From the NCBI GenBank assembly GCA_015493505.1, contig WGDA01000055.1:1-42810 (forward strand): a stretch of DNA of 42,810 nucleotides, read 5' to 3'. The notes under the pieces are model-generated. The model was given only the letters and a program-made list of their open reading frames with translations, did no database searches and was not told the origin of the DNA. Below are positions 17,912 to 27,600 of this stretch, piece after piece (within the stretch, counting starts at the first letter, position 1; each line of letters opens with the position of its first letter). Both the position numbers and the translations under genes were made by a program. The stretch comes from Pseudomonadota bacterium. Lineage in GTDB: Bacteria > Desulfobacterota > S145-22.

Positions 17912-19324
17912 ATGACCCTTTATGAAGGGTTGGATCCAACCGAGACTATCGCGGCTATCAGCACCCCTGTTGGGGTAGGGGGGATTGGTGTCATTCGCCT
18001 TTCTGGTACGAAGGCACATGACGTTGGCAAGGCCATCTTTACCCCCAAATCTCACACAACTGCCTACGGGCACCGCAAAATGGTTCTGGGCGACATTGTT
18101 GACCCTGAACGCTCTAAAATCGTTGACGAAGCTTTTGCCATATTCATGTTCGCTCCCCAAACCTACACGCGGGAGGACATGGTCGAAATACAGTGCCATA
18201 GTGGCCGGGTGGTCCTGGAACGTATTTTAAAGCTGGCCCTGCAGCATGGCGCCCGGCTCGCCGGGCCGGGGGAATTTACCCTCCGTGCCTACCTGAACGG
18301 CCGTATTGACCTGACCCAGGCGGAAGGGGTGATTTCCGTCATCCAGGCCCAATCGGACGCCTCCCTCGCCATGGCGCAGCGGCAACTACATGGCCGGGTC
18401 CGGGGCGTGATTGAGTCCCTCCTCGCACCCATCCGCGAAATCCTGACATTCATAGAGGCGGACCTCGACTTCTCCGAAGACACAGGGATGGATTTCATGG
18501 ATACATGGCAGGACACCTGGGGGCGCTTCCGACAAGCCCTCTATCAGGAAATCACCCGTCTGATGGAAGGCTTCGCCACATGCCAGATGATACGTGAGGG
18601 GGTCGAAGTGGCCATTGTCGGTCCCCCAAACGCGGGGAAATCGTCTATCTTGAACCGATTTGTGGGAAAAGATCGGGCCATTGTGACGGAAATACCGGGA
18701 ACTACCCGTGATTTCATCGAAGAAGGGATTCTGATACAGGGGATTCCCTTCAAAATCGTGGATACCGCCGGGCTCAGGGCTTCTGAGGATCCCGTTGAAA
18801 AAATAGGGACAGCACAGTCCCTTCATAAGAAAAAACAGGCAGATATCGTGCTCCTTGTTATCGATGGAGCCCGGCCTCTTCGCCAGGAGGAGACCCGCCT
18901 TCTCAACGAGGTAGTTCCCCGCAAGACCATCCTGGTTCTGAACAAGGCAGATCTTCCCTTCAAGGTGTCCCAAAATGCCCTCCAGGCGCATCTCCCTGAA
19001 GGGGTTCCCGTAGTCGAGGTTTCCGCTAAGACAGGTAAAAACTGGGAGGCGCTACTGACCCTGCTCCTCCAGAAAACCCAAGCCGTCAATCAACCCAGTA
19101 AACTGGATACGCTCATTCCCATCAACCAACGGCATTATCAGTTGTTGAAACAAGCGAAAGCAGCGCTTCAACGCCTTGACGCGGGACTTGCCGAGGGAGT
19201 TGAAGAGGTTTTCCTTTCGCAGGACCTTTGGGAGGCAAAACACGCCCTTGAATCCATCCTGGGGACACACTCGAACGAGGATATCCTGAGCGAGATCTTC
19301 AGAAACTTTTGCGTCGGGAAATAG
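17912..19324 (+). CDS. mnmE: tRNA modification GTPase MnmE
   Basis: DTIAAISTPVG-like N-term (ETIAAISTPVGVGGIGVIRLSG); G1 GPPNAGKSS; IPGTTRDFIEE; NKADLP; C-terminal FCVGK. Confidence 0.97.
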   Translation: MTLYEGLDPTETIAAISTPVGVGGIGVIRLSGTKAHDVGKAIFTPKSHTTAYGHRKMVLGDIVDPERSKIVDEAFAIFMFAPQTYTREDMVEIQCHSGRVVLERILKLALQHGARLAGPGEFTLRAYLNGRIDLTQAEGVISVIQAQSDASLAMAQRQLHGRVRGVIESLLAPIREILTFIEADLDFSEDTGMDFMDTWQDTWGRFRQALYQEITRLMEGFATCQMIREGVEVAIVGPPNAGKSSILNRFVGKDRAIVTEIPGTTRDFIEEGILIQGIPFKIVDTAGLRASEDPVEKIGTAQSLHKKKQADIVLLVIDGARPLRQEETRLLNEVVPRKTILVLNKADLPFKVSQNALQAHLPEGVPVVEVSAKTGKNWEALLTLLLQKTQAVNQPSKLDTLIPINQRHYQLLKQAKAALQRLDAGLAEGVEEVFLSQDLWEAKHALESILGTHSNEDILSEIFRNFCVGK

Positions 19325-19327
19325 GAT

Positions 19328-19343
19328 TGTTTCACGTGAAACA
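19328..19343. promoter_or_regulatory. parS site (ParB/Spo0J binding)
   Basis: TGTTTCACGTGAAACA, perfect 16-bp palindrome identical to the parS consensus. Confidence 0.93.
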
Positions 19344-20751
19344 TTCCCCACCTCATATCCTTTTGGTCAACCCCTGGATTACCGATTTCGCGGCGTATAA
19401 CCTCTGGTCCCGCCCTCTCGGGTTGCTCGAGATCGGGGGGATTTTGAGAGACGTCGGCTTCCAGGTCTCCCTGATAGACTGCGTGGACGCCGAAAATTTT
19501 TCCGTCACAGTGCCGTTCTCGCCCAGGCTAACGCGTTACGGGACGGGCAAATTAAGGCGCACGCCGATTGAAAAACCTGGGATCCTTGCCTCTGTGCCCC
19601 GTCGATACTGCCGCTATGGCATCTCCTTTGATGATTTTTCCAGCCGGCTGGCTGCCTTACCACCCCCCGACCTGATTCTGATCACCTCCATCATGACGTA
19701 CTGGTATCCAGGTGTTCGGGAAGCCATCATGATTCTGAGGCGGATATTTACCAAAACCCCCATTTGGCTGGGGGGCAATTATGCCACCCTTCTCCCTCAG
19801 CATGCCCTGGCAGTCTGTAAGCCCGACCGTGTCATCACAGGGCCTTTCACACGTGAGACACTCCAGGACATTGTAAAAACCCTTGGAAGGCCGAATCCTC
19901 CCGCGGGATCAGAATTTACAGGACTCCCTTTCTGGGAGGGATACAAGGCACACCACTTTATTTGCGTCAAAAGCAGCCATGGGTGTCCCTTTCACTGTCA
20001 ATACTGTGCGTCAAACCTCTTGCACCCCTTTTTTAAAGAGCGTGCCATCGGTGAGGTAGCGCGGGAGGTTTCACAGGGAACCCGCCTGTTTGGTGTACGG
20101 GATGTGGCGTTTTACGATGATGCCCTCCTGGTAAACGCCAAGACGCGCTTCATTCCTCTCATGAGGGGCCTTTTACGTGCCGGCCTCTCTCTTCGGTTTC
20201 ACACGCCCAACGGGATACATATCCGGTTGTTGACCGCTGAAATTGCGGAGCTCATGAAGATTTCGGGGTTTTACACGCTGCGTTTGAGCCTGGAGGCAAC
20301 CCAACCCGCCTGGCAGGAGCGTTTCGGTTCCAAAACCTCGCTCAAGGAATTCGATCGGGCCCTGTCAGTGCTTTTCCGGGCAGGATTCACGACGGATGCC
20401 ATCAGGGTTTATCTCCTCGTGGGGTTGCCGGGGCAGACGATGAGGGATGTCCTTCAAAGTGTTCGGGAAGTTCTTAAACGGGGGGTCAAGCCTTCCCTCG
20501 CGGAATACTCTCCGATTCCAGGCACGGCCTTTTGGGAAGAGGCATGCCGTGTCTCTCCTTACCCCCTGAGAGAGGAACCCTTAACACACAACAACACACT
20601 TCTTCCGTGCGGCGGGCAGGAAATCACGAAGGCTACCCTCGATGGAATAAAACACCTCATCGCGTCTGAACAGCTTTCAGATCCTCCGGAAAACGGTGCC
20701 TCTGAACCGGTATTTCCTTTTCAGGAAGAAGCGAACCAGAATCATCCCTGA
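19336..20751 (+). CDS. B12-binding-like radical SAM protein
   Basis: ILLVNPWITDFAAYNLWSRPLGLLEIGGILRDVGFQVSLIDC; CPFHCQYC (CxxxCxxC). Start uncertain: GTG 19336 (inside parS) or an upstream TTG. Confidence 0.88.
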   Translation: MKHSPPHILLVNPWITDFAAYNLWSRPLGLLEIGGILRDVGFQVSLIDCVDAENFSVTVPFSPRLTRYGTGKLRRTPIEKPGILASVPRRYCRYGISFDDFSSRLAALPPPDLILITSIMTYWYPGVREAIMILRRIFTKTPIWLGGNYATLLPQHALAVCKPDRVITGPFTRETLQDIVKTLGRPNPPAGSEFTGLPFWEGYKAHHFICVKSSHGCPFHCQYCASNLLHPFFKERAIGEVAREVSQGTRLFGVRDVAFYDDALLVNAKTRFIPLMRGLLRAGLSLRFHTPNGIHIRLLTAEIAELMKISGFYTLRLSLEATQPAWQERFGSKTSLKEFDRALSVLFRAGFTTDAIRVYLLVGLPGQTMRDVLQSVREVLKRGVKPSLAEYSPIPGTAFWEEACRVSPYPLREEPLTHNNTLLPCGGQEITKATLDGIKHLIASEQLSDPPENGASEPVFPFQEEANQNHP

Positions 20752-21366
20752 GAGGAATCCACCAATATGCGCGAACCACGCGACATTTCCTCGCCCGAAG
20801 ATATTCAAGAACTGGAACACAAACCAGAAGCCCAGGACAAACATGGCGGGGATCTGAACCACCGTGACAAAGATAATGAGGAAGATCAGGGTATGGACCT
20901 TCGCCCAGGGGAAGAGCACGAAATAGGCCCCCAGGATCCCCGAGATGGCGCCACTCGCCCCTATCATGGGCACTCGTGCGTCTGGCATCAGCAGGATGTG
21001 AGTAAGACTGGCCAAGATCCCTGTGAGCAAATAAAAAACGATGAACCGAAAATGTCCCATGGCGTCCTCGACGTTGTTCCCGAAGATCCAGAGGTAAAGC
21101 ATGTTGCCGAAGATATGCAGAATTCCCCCATGCATAAACATGGCCGCGATGAGGTTGAAGATGAGGGCGTGTCCCGCATAGGGGGGCAGGTCCACCGCGT
21201 GGGTGAATTCATAAGGAATGATACCCGTACGGTAGATGAAAAGCTGATCTCCCTTCGGTCCCAGGGAGAGCTGGTAGATGAAGACAATGATATTGATCCC
21301 GATGATGCCAAGGGTCACATACGGGGTGGTTTCTGTCGGGTTGTCATCTTTGAGCGGGATCATCAT
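20677..21366 (-). CDS. Rhomboid family intramembrane serine protease
   Basis: MFMHGGILHIFGNMLYLWIFG; catalytic Ser motif IGASGAISGILG; His in NVAWFAHIGGFLSG. Confidence 0.95.
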   Translation of the reverse strand: MMIPLKDDNPTETTPYVTLGIIGINIIVFIYQLSLGPKGDQLFIYRTGIIPYEFTHAVDLPPYAGHALIFNLIAAMFMHGGILHIFGNMLYLWIFGNNVEDAMGHFRFIVFYLLTGILASLTHILLMPDARVPMIGASGAISGILGAYFVLFPWAKVHTLIFLIIFVTVVQIPAMFVLGFWFVFQFLNIFGRGNVAWFAHIGGFLSGMILVRFFLKRKYRFRGTVFRRI

Positions 21367-21400
21367 CCCTTGATTCCTCCCGCCGATTACTATACATGAC

Positions 21401-22792
21401 GTGGATATGGAAAAACAACCTGAAATTTTGCAGGAGCTCATCCGGAAAACGCGCGCGGCTTGCCCCTCTTTATGGGTATGGGATGATCTTGAAAGCCGCC
21501 TGAACTTCGCCACAGACCGCAGCGGAAACTACGCCCTGCCGGATGCCGTTGTGCTTCCCGCCAGCGAGGAAGAGCTCTCCTGTTTCTTGGAAGTCGCGCA
21601 CCGGTATCCGGTGCCCATCACACCCCAGGGGGCCCGCACGGGCATGTCTGGGGGCGGGGTCCCGGTACATGGCGGGATTGCCCTTTCCTCCCTTCGCATG
21701 AACCGGATTCTTTCCATTGACCCCGAAAACCGCCTTGTCGTGGTGGAACCCGGCGTGATTACTGGCACTCTTCACCGAATCCTTGAAAAACAGGGGATTT
21801 TCTATCCCCCAGACCCAGCGAGCCTGGATATCTGTACCATCGGGGGAAACATCGCCGAGGACGCTGGTGGGCCCAGGGCGGTCAAATACGGGGTCACGCA
21901 CGACGCCATTCTTGGGATGACCGTTTACCTTTCAAATGGTGAGCGGCTTGAACTTGGCGGGAAGATCCATAAAAATGTGGCGGGCTATCGTCTTACCGGC
22001 CTGCTGGCGGGTTCCGAGGGGACCCTGGGAATTATCACGCGTGCGATCCTGCGGGTTATTCCTCTGCCGGAAACCCGTTGCCTGATTTTTGCCTTTTTCA
22101 GAAGGTTTCGGCAGCCTTGAGCCGTGTTCGTGTCATCCTGGGCCGGGAAGCCTTTCTGCCATCGCTTTTTGGCTTATCGGGCCACCCGATTGATATGGAA
22201 GCCCTTCCCTGGGGAGCGTGGAAAACACGGAAGGCCTTCCTTTTATCGAATTTCAAAAGGGAGGCGTTGATTCGCGGCTTGACATCGTCAGGCAAATATG
22301 CCATAAAAACGCCGCCATTGTTTTGTGATAGAGACAGGCAGCCATAAAGTGGCTAATAAATTATGGGGGATCAGGAGGCACCTTTCGGTAGCACGATATA
22401 ACATAACGCCCACGAAACTAAACCACGACATCTTTGTTCCGCTAAAAAAGCATCAAACCCCTTGTCGAGCGATTAACGGGCCTTTCAAGGGGGGGATAGG
22501 ACCTTCCCATTGCGACGTTCGGCCCTGTGGGAGAGGGAAACCTTCATGTAAACAATCATGACGGAAAAAAATTATTCCGGTGCCTGTCAGAAGCCCCTGA
22601 AAGCCGGTGGCAGGCTGTTTCAGAAGGGCGTCGCCCCTGAGGGGGGCTTCAGAGGGGGAGCAGGACATCGGCCTGACGAAAAAGGGACGCTGTCTCCGGT
22701 AGATTCAGCCCTCCACCCGGACCGCCATGAAACATATCAAAAACCTTTTCGACCCCGACGGATGCGTGAAACGGGGGAAAATCTTTGAATAG
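21401..22792 (+). pseudogene. FAD-linked oxidase, glycolate oxidase GlcD-like, multiply frameshifted
   Basis: Intact N-terminal FAD domain to ~22095, then GlcD-like fragments in different frames: LWGIRRHLSVARYNITPTKLNHDIFVPLKK (~22350), IATFGPVGEGNLHVNNHD (22509), GASEGEQDIGLTKKG...MKHIKNLFDPDGCVKRGKIFE* (ends 22792). Confidence 0.85.
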
Positions 22793-22801
22793 GGGGAGCC
22801 T

Positions 22802-23095
22802 ATGGTAAAGGAATCCAGTAAAACCAAGCAAAGCAAATCAGCCGCGTCATCCAAAAAGCGGCGAAAAGTCGTGGCGATTGACGTCTTCAAGGCCTGGTGC
22901 AAGGGATGCGGGATTTGTGTCGCCTTCTGCCCTCAGGAGGTGTTGGCTCAGGATGAACAGGGGCAGGCTTATCCCAAAAAACTGGAGGCCTGCATCGCGT
23001 GCATGCAGTGTGAGCTTCGGTGCCCGGACTTCGCCATCACAATTTTAACAGAAGAACGCCTTAACCCGGCGGCAGGAGGTGTTTCTCATGGCTAA
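22802..23095 (+). CDS. korD: 2-oxoacid:ferredoxin oxidoreductase delta (4Fe-4S ferredoxin) subunit
   Basis: CKGCGICVAFCP...CIACMQCELRCPDFAI. Confidence 0.9.
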   Translation: MVKESSKTKQSKSAASSKKRRKVVAIDVFKAWCKGCGICVAFCPQEVLAQDEQGQAYPKKLEACIACMQCELRCPDFAITILTEERLNPAAGGVSHG

Positions 23096-24224
23096 AATGA
23101 CTTACCGCCTCCTTCAGGGGAATGAGGCGATTGTTGAGGGGGCGATCGCGGCGGGGTGCCGGTTCTTCGCGGGCTATCCCATCACCCCCGCCACGGAAAT
23201 CGCGGAAGGAATGTCTGTCAGGTTGCCAATGGTTGACGGCACCTTCGTGCAGATGGAAGACGAAATCGGCAGCATGGGGGCCATCATCGGAGCTTCCCTG
23301 GCTGGCGTCAAGTCCATGACGGCCACAAGCGGGCCGGGTTTTTCCCTCATGCAGGAAAATATCGGTTTTGCCTGTATTGCGGAAGTGCCCTGCGTGGTCG
23401 CGGACATCATGCGCGGGGGACCCAGCACGGGCCTTCCCACAAACCCGGCGCAAAGTGACATCATGCAGACCCGTTGGGGCACCCATGGGGACCATCCCAT
23501 CATCGTTCTGTCCCCACATTCCGTGGAAGAATGCTTTACTGTCACGGTCAAGGCGTTCAACCTTTCAGAACGGTACCGGGTGCCGGTGATCCTCGCCACT
23601 GACGAAGTAGTGGCACACATGAGAGAGAAAGTGGCCCTGCCCCCCAGGGAATCCCTGGAAATTATCGACCGTTTGCGCCCCACAGTGCCGCCAGACTGGT
23701 ACATCCCATTTGAAGACAACAGCATGGGGGTGCCACCCATGTCCGCTTTCGGGGACGGGTACCGGTATCACGTGACAGGTCTCGTCCACGATGTCCGGGG
23801 GTTTCCGACCTCCCGTCCAGATGAAGTGGATACCCTGATCCGCCGCCTTCACCGGAAGATTGACAAGGGACTGGGATATATCCAGGAAGGCGAATATTTT
23901 CTGATGGATGACGCGGAAGTAGCAATTATCGCGTACAGTTCCGTGGCACGGTCCGCCAAGCAGGCGGCGATCATGGCCAGGGAAGACGGAAAGAAGGTGG
24001 GGGTCTTTCGCCCCATCACCCTCTGGCCTTTCATGCGAAAAGACGTGGAAGAGATACTCAAGAATGTTCGTGCCGTCATCATTCCGGAAATGAACATGGG
24101 ACAATATTCCAGAGAAGTGAAACGGGTAGACCAGGGGTACGCGCGTATCATCACCCTGAACCGGGTGGATGGCCAGGTTATCACCCCTGACGATATCCTG
24201 CGAAAATTGAAGGAGGTCTATTGA
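23088..24224 (+). CDS. korA: 2-oxoacid:ferredoxin oxidoreductase alpha subunit
   Basis: GNEAIVEGAIAAGCRFFAGYPITPATEIAEGM...TATSGPGFSLMQENIGFA. Confidence 0.93.
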   Translation: MAKMTYRLLQGNEAIVEGAIAAGCRFFAGYPITPATEIAEGMSVRLPMVDGTFVQMEDEIGSMGAIIGASLAGVKSMTATSGPGFSLMQENIGFACIAEVPCVVADIMRGGPSTGLPTNPAQSDIMQTRWGTHGDHPIIVLSPHSVEECFTVTVKAFNLSERYRVPVILATDEVVAHMREKVALPPRESLEIIDRLRPTVPPDWYIPFEDNSMGVPPMSAFGDGYRYHVTGLVHDVRGFPTSRPDEVDTLIRRLHRKIDKGLGYIQEGEYFLMDDAEVAIIAYSSVARSAKQAAIMAREDGKKVGVFRPITLWPFMRKDVEEILKNVRAVIIPEMNMGQYSREVKRVDQGYARIITLNRVDGQVITPDDILRKLKEVY

Positions 24225-25054
24225 TGCCCGAATATACAAGACTCATTTACAATTACCTGCGTCATGACAAAAAATTTCCCCATGTCTGGTGTCCGGGTTG
24301 CGGCAACGGAATCCTCCTTGGGTCCCTGATTCGCGCGATTCACCAAACCGGCCTGACGAAGGATGAAATCGTTCTTGTTTCCGGGATTGGGTGCTGCGGC
24401 CGCCTTCCCGTGTATGTGGATTTCAACACCCTCCACACCACCCATGGGCGGGCGCTCACCTTCGCCACGGGAATCAAGCTGGCCAATCCTTCCCTGAAGG
24501 TCATTACCATCATGGGAGACGGGGATTCCATGGCTATTGGGGGCAACCACTTTATCCACGCGGCACGGCGAAACATCGACGTCACGGCAATCATCCTGAA
24601 CAACAGCATCTACGGGATGACAGGGGGGCAATACTCACCAACGACCCCGTACGGCATGCGCGCCTCCACGGCAGTTTACAACAGCATTGAGCAGGCTTTT
24701 CAGATTTCTGAGTTGGCTGTTACGGCGGGGGCTTCATTCGTGGGGCGGCAGACCGTTTACAACGCCCGCCTCCTGGATGGGCTGATTGAGAAGGCCATTC
24801 TCAAAAAGGGGTTCAGCGTTGTGGAAGTCGTCACCCATTGTCACACCCAGTATGGCCGCCAGAACAAGATGGGATCCGCCGTCGACATGCTGAAATGGCA
24901 GCGCGATAACGCGGTTCCCGTGGAAAAAGCAGCCAAAATGTCCCCGGAAGCCCTGGAGGGTAAAATCATTACGGGGATTCTTGTGGATAAGGAACTCCCC
25001 GTGTACGAAGAGGAATACAACAAAGTCAGAGCCAAGGCCAAAGGGCTTTCATAA
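24221..25054 (+). CDS. korB: 2-oxoacid:ferredoxin oxidoreductase beta (TPP-binding) subunit
   Basis: WCPGCGNGILLGSLIRAI...GIGCCGRLPVY...GDGDSMAIGGNHFIHAARRNIDVTAIILNNSIYGMTGGQYSPTTP. Confidence 0.95.
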   Translation: MMPEYTRLIYNYLRHDKKFPHVWCPGCGNGILLGSLIRAIHQTGLTKDEIVLVSGIGCCGRLPVYVDFNTLHTTHGRALTFATGIKLANPSLKVITIMGDGDSMAIGGNHFIHAARRNIDVTAIILNNSIYGMTGGQYSPTTPYGMRASTAVYNSIEQAFQISELAVTAGASFVGRQTVYNARLLDGLIEKAILKKGFSVVEVVTHCHTQYGRQNKMGSAVDMLKWQRDNAVPVEKAAKMSPEALEGKIITGILVDKELPVYEEEYNKVRAKAKGLS

Positions 25055-25067
25055 AGGAGTATAAACT

Positions 25068-25622
25068 ATGCGCTATGAGGCGAGATTGTCCGGCTCAGGT
25101 GGGCAGGGGCTGATCCTGATAGGGATCATCCTGGCCGAAGCCGTGGGCATCTATGATGGGAAAAATGTCGTTCAGACCCAAAGTTACGGGCCAGAGGCGC
25201 GGGGAGGCGCGAGCAAGTCAGAGGTTATCATCAGCGATGAGACCATCTACTATCCCAAGGCTACTCATCTGGACCTCCTGCTGTGCATGAATCAGAAATC
25301 GTGTGATGAATATTACTTGGATCTGAAAAAAGACGGCATTCTGATTGTTGACAGCTCCCTGGTCCACCAGGTTCCCACCAACAAGGCCTATCAGATTCCT
25401 TTCACGCGGCTGGCGAAAGAGGAGCTTGGCAAGGCCTTTGTCGCCAATATCATCGCGATAGGGGCGATCGCGGAGATTTCCAAAATCGTCAAGGAGTCTT
25501 CGCTGACCGAGGCGGTCTTGAAGCGAGTTCCCCCCTGGAGCGCGGACCTGAATAAAAAGGCGCTGAAAATCGGCATGGAGGAAGGGAAAAAGGCGGAAGC
25601 CTTCATTCCGTCAAAGGGCTGA
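25068..25622 (+). CDS. korC: 2-oxoacid:ferredoxin oxidoreductase gamma subunit
   Basis: LSGSGGQGLILIGIILAEAVGIYDGKNVVQTQSYGPEARGGASKSEVIIS. Confidence 0.95.
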   Translation: MRYEARLSGSGGQGLILIGIILAEAVGIYDGKNVVQTQSYGPEARGGASKSEVIISDETIYYPKATHLDLLLCMNQKSCDEYYLDLKKDGILIVDSSLVHQVPTNKAYQIPFTRLAKEELGKAFVANIIAIGAIAEISKIVKESSLTEAVLKRVPPWSADLNKKALKIGMEEGKKAEAFIPSKG

Positions 25623-27563
25623 GTCGAGGCTTGTTCGGACCGCACGTAGCAACTCCAGTCGGTGAAAGGGGTTGCGGAGGTAGCCCAGGACTCCCGAGAG
25701 GAGAAGGTTTCTAACCTTGCCATCGATCGCGAGGCCTGTCATCAGGATAGTCTTAACCTCGGGGTCAAGCTGCTTGAGTTTCCAGAACGTCTCTTCCCCA
25801 TCCATGACGGGCATGTTCATGTCGAGCACGACCAGGTCGAAGGGGGCGCGCGTTTGCCTGTAGGCTTCGATTCCTTCCTGGCCGTTTTTCACCAACGTGA
25901 CTTGGTATCCGTTCCGCTCCAGTTCCAGCTTGATAAGGGGGCCTGTCTCGGCGTTGTCACCCACCACGAGGATCCGCTCTCCTTTTCCCCCATAATCAGC
26001 GCCCTTACCCGGTATTTCCTCCTGGGCGGGTTCGTAAAGCGGGAGGTAGACTTTAAAGCGAGTCCCTTCCCCGGGAGTGCTCTCTACCTCGACGCATCCG
26101 CCATGACCCTTGACGATTCCGTACGTCATGGAAAGGCCCAAACCAATTCCTTTTCCCACTTCTTTGGTCGTGAAAAAGGGATCGAAAATCTTTTCTAAAA
26201 CCGCTTCGTCCATGCCAACCCCCGTATCCTCGAAACGGATTTCAGCGTATACACCAGGCAGGCATGACCTGCGGGTTATGGCGTACTTGGCGGGGGATAT
26301 CCTGCGTTTCGTAAGGCTAATCTTTAAGGTTCCTCCCTGAGGCATGGCGTCACCCGCGTTCAGGCAGATATTCAGAAACGCCTGGCGGATCTGATCCATG
26401 TCGCCAAAAACCATGAGTGGTTCATGCGTCATTTCCAGAATAATTCTGACAGCATCCCCAAGCCGCCCATTGGCCACGTCTTTCAGCCAGTGCAGGGCTC
26501 CCTGCAACACGAATGGGATTTCCTGGTACCGCCCCCCTGAGGTAAACCCAAGAAGCTGTTGCACCAGGGTCGCCGCCCGATGAGAGGATCGCTCAATAGC
26601 CTCAACAAAGGGATAAATCCTCTCCTTTGGAGACAGTCCGGACTTAATCAGGGACGCGTATCCCAGGATGCCTCCCAAAATATTGTTGAAATCATGGGCG
26701 ATTCCCGACGAGAACGTGCTGAGGGCGCTCATCTTCTGGGCTTCAAACAATTGTTCCCAGAGACTCCTGATGTTGGTGATGTCCTGCAGGGTGCCAACGT
26801 ATAAATCGCTCCGGGCACTGCGTACCTTCCGCAGACCGAAAAGACACAACCGTGTGCTTCCTTTTTCTCCGACGAGCCTCACCTCGTATTCGCTTGGGAA
26901 AAAATCCCCCGCTTCCAGGCGCCGCATCCTGATGCGAAAGGCCTCACGGTCGTCAGGATGAATCCAGCGGTCAATGGGCGTTCCTGCCACCTGCCGCGGC
27001 GTCGAAGAAACGAGAGCGCAAAAGGAAGCGTTGGCATACACCAGCCTGTCCGTATCCATGAGGAAGACCGATTCGCTCAGATTTTCAATCAGATCTTTGA
27101 ATCGGGATTCTGAATAAATCAGGTCTTCCTCATGGCGCTTGCAGGTCGCGAATACTCCAATCATAAACCCCAAGAGGGCCGCGAACTGCGTAATCGTCTC
27201 ACGCTGTTCAGGGGAAAATCCCTCCCGCTTCTGGCTCCCAACCCAGAAAAGGCCTATACGGTGGTTTTCATAATGAAGGGGCACGGTAAGGTCGTGCGTG
27301 ATAAAAACCGTTGTTTCAGACAGGTTTGCGCTGACATCCCTTCGGTAAACCGGTTCTGTCATGTCATGTGGCAATTTTGGGACCAGGTAGGCAGCCATTT
27401 TCCCCGTTAAAAAATCTTCTTCAAAGGGGAAGGAGAGGAAAACCTTGTGCACTGGCCCGGAAGGACCGTTGGAGAACAGCAGGATAAACCAGGGGTTTGT
27501 GGGAAAGGTGGCGTGAATAGCCCCCCTGAGATGACGTTTAAAGGACTGTACCGGATCTTTCAC
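25611..27563 (-). CDS. PAS-domain hybrid sensor histidine kinase with C-terminal receiver-like domain
   Basis: PAS ([27 protein letters not shown]); His[22 protein letters not shown]; HATPase [33 protein letters not shown]; receiver [15 protein letters not shown]. Confidence 0.93.
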   Translation of the reverse strand: MKDPVQSFKRHLRGAIHATFPTNPWFILLFSNGPSGPVHKVFLSFPFEEDFLTGKMAAYLVPKLPHDMTEPVYRRDVSANLSETTVFITHDLTVPLHYENHRIGLFWVGSQKREGFSPEQRETITQFAALLGFMIGVFATCKRHEEDLIYSESRFKDLIENLSESVFLMDTDRLVYANASFCALVSSTPRQVAGTPIDRWIHPDDREAFRIRMRRLEAGDFFPSEYEVRLVGEKGSTRLCLFGLRKVRSARSDLYVGTLQDITNIRSLWEQLFEAQKMSALSTFSSGIAHDFNNILGGILGYASLIKSGLSPKERIYPFVEAIERSSHRAATLVQQLLGFTSGGRYQEIPFVLQGALHWLKDVANGRLGDAVRIILEMTHEPLMVFGDMDQIRQAFLNICLNAGDAMPQGGTLKISLTKRRISPAKYAITRRSCLPGVYAEIRFEDTGVGMDEAVLEKIFDPFFTTKEVGKGIGLGLSMTYGIVKGHGGCVEVESTPGEGTRFKVYLPLYEPAQEEIPGKGADYGGKGERILVVGDNAETGPLIKLELERNGYQVTLVKNGQEGIEAYRQTRAPFDLVVLDMNMPVMDGEETFWKLKQLDPEVKTILMTGLAIDGKVRNLLLSGVLGYLRNPFHRLELLRAVRTSLDSAL

Positions 27564-27600
27564 ACCACTCGTTCCTGTCTATGCGCCCTTCATGGTTGTT

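Noticed and set aside
11384-19324. oriC/DnaA-box cluster near the rpmH block
   Set aside because: No cluster of TTATNCACA boxes or AT-rich unwinding element seen; parS alone does not define oriC.
20767-21399. 210-aa plus-strand ORF rich in D/E/H opposite the rhomboid gene
   Set aside because: Composition (many D, E, H, P) is a mirror of hydrophobic TM codons; the rhomboid on the minus strand is convincing.
22078-22788. Small plus-strand ORFs 22078-22347, 22325-22561, 22558-22788 as possible novel small proteins
   Set aside because: They carry successive GlcD-like fragments or lie in the same decayed gene; better explained as pseudogene debris.
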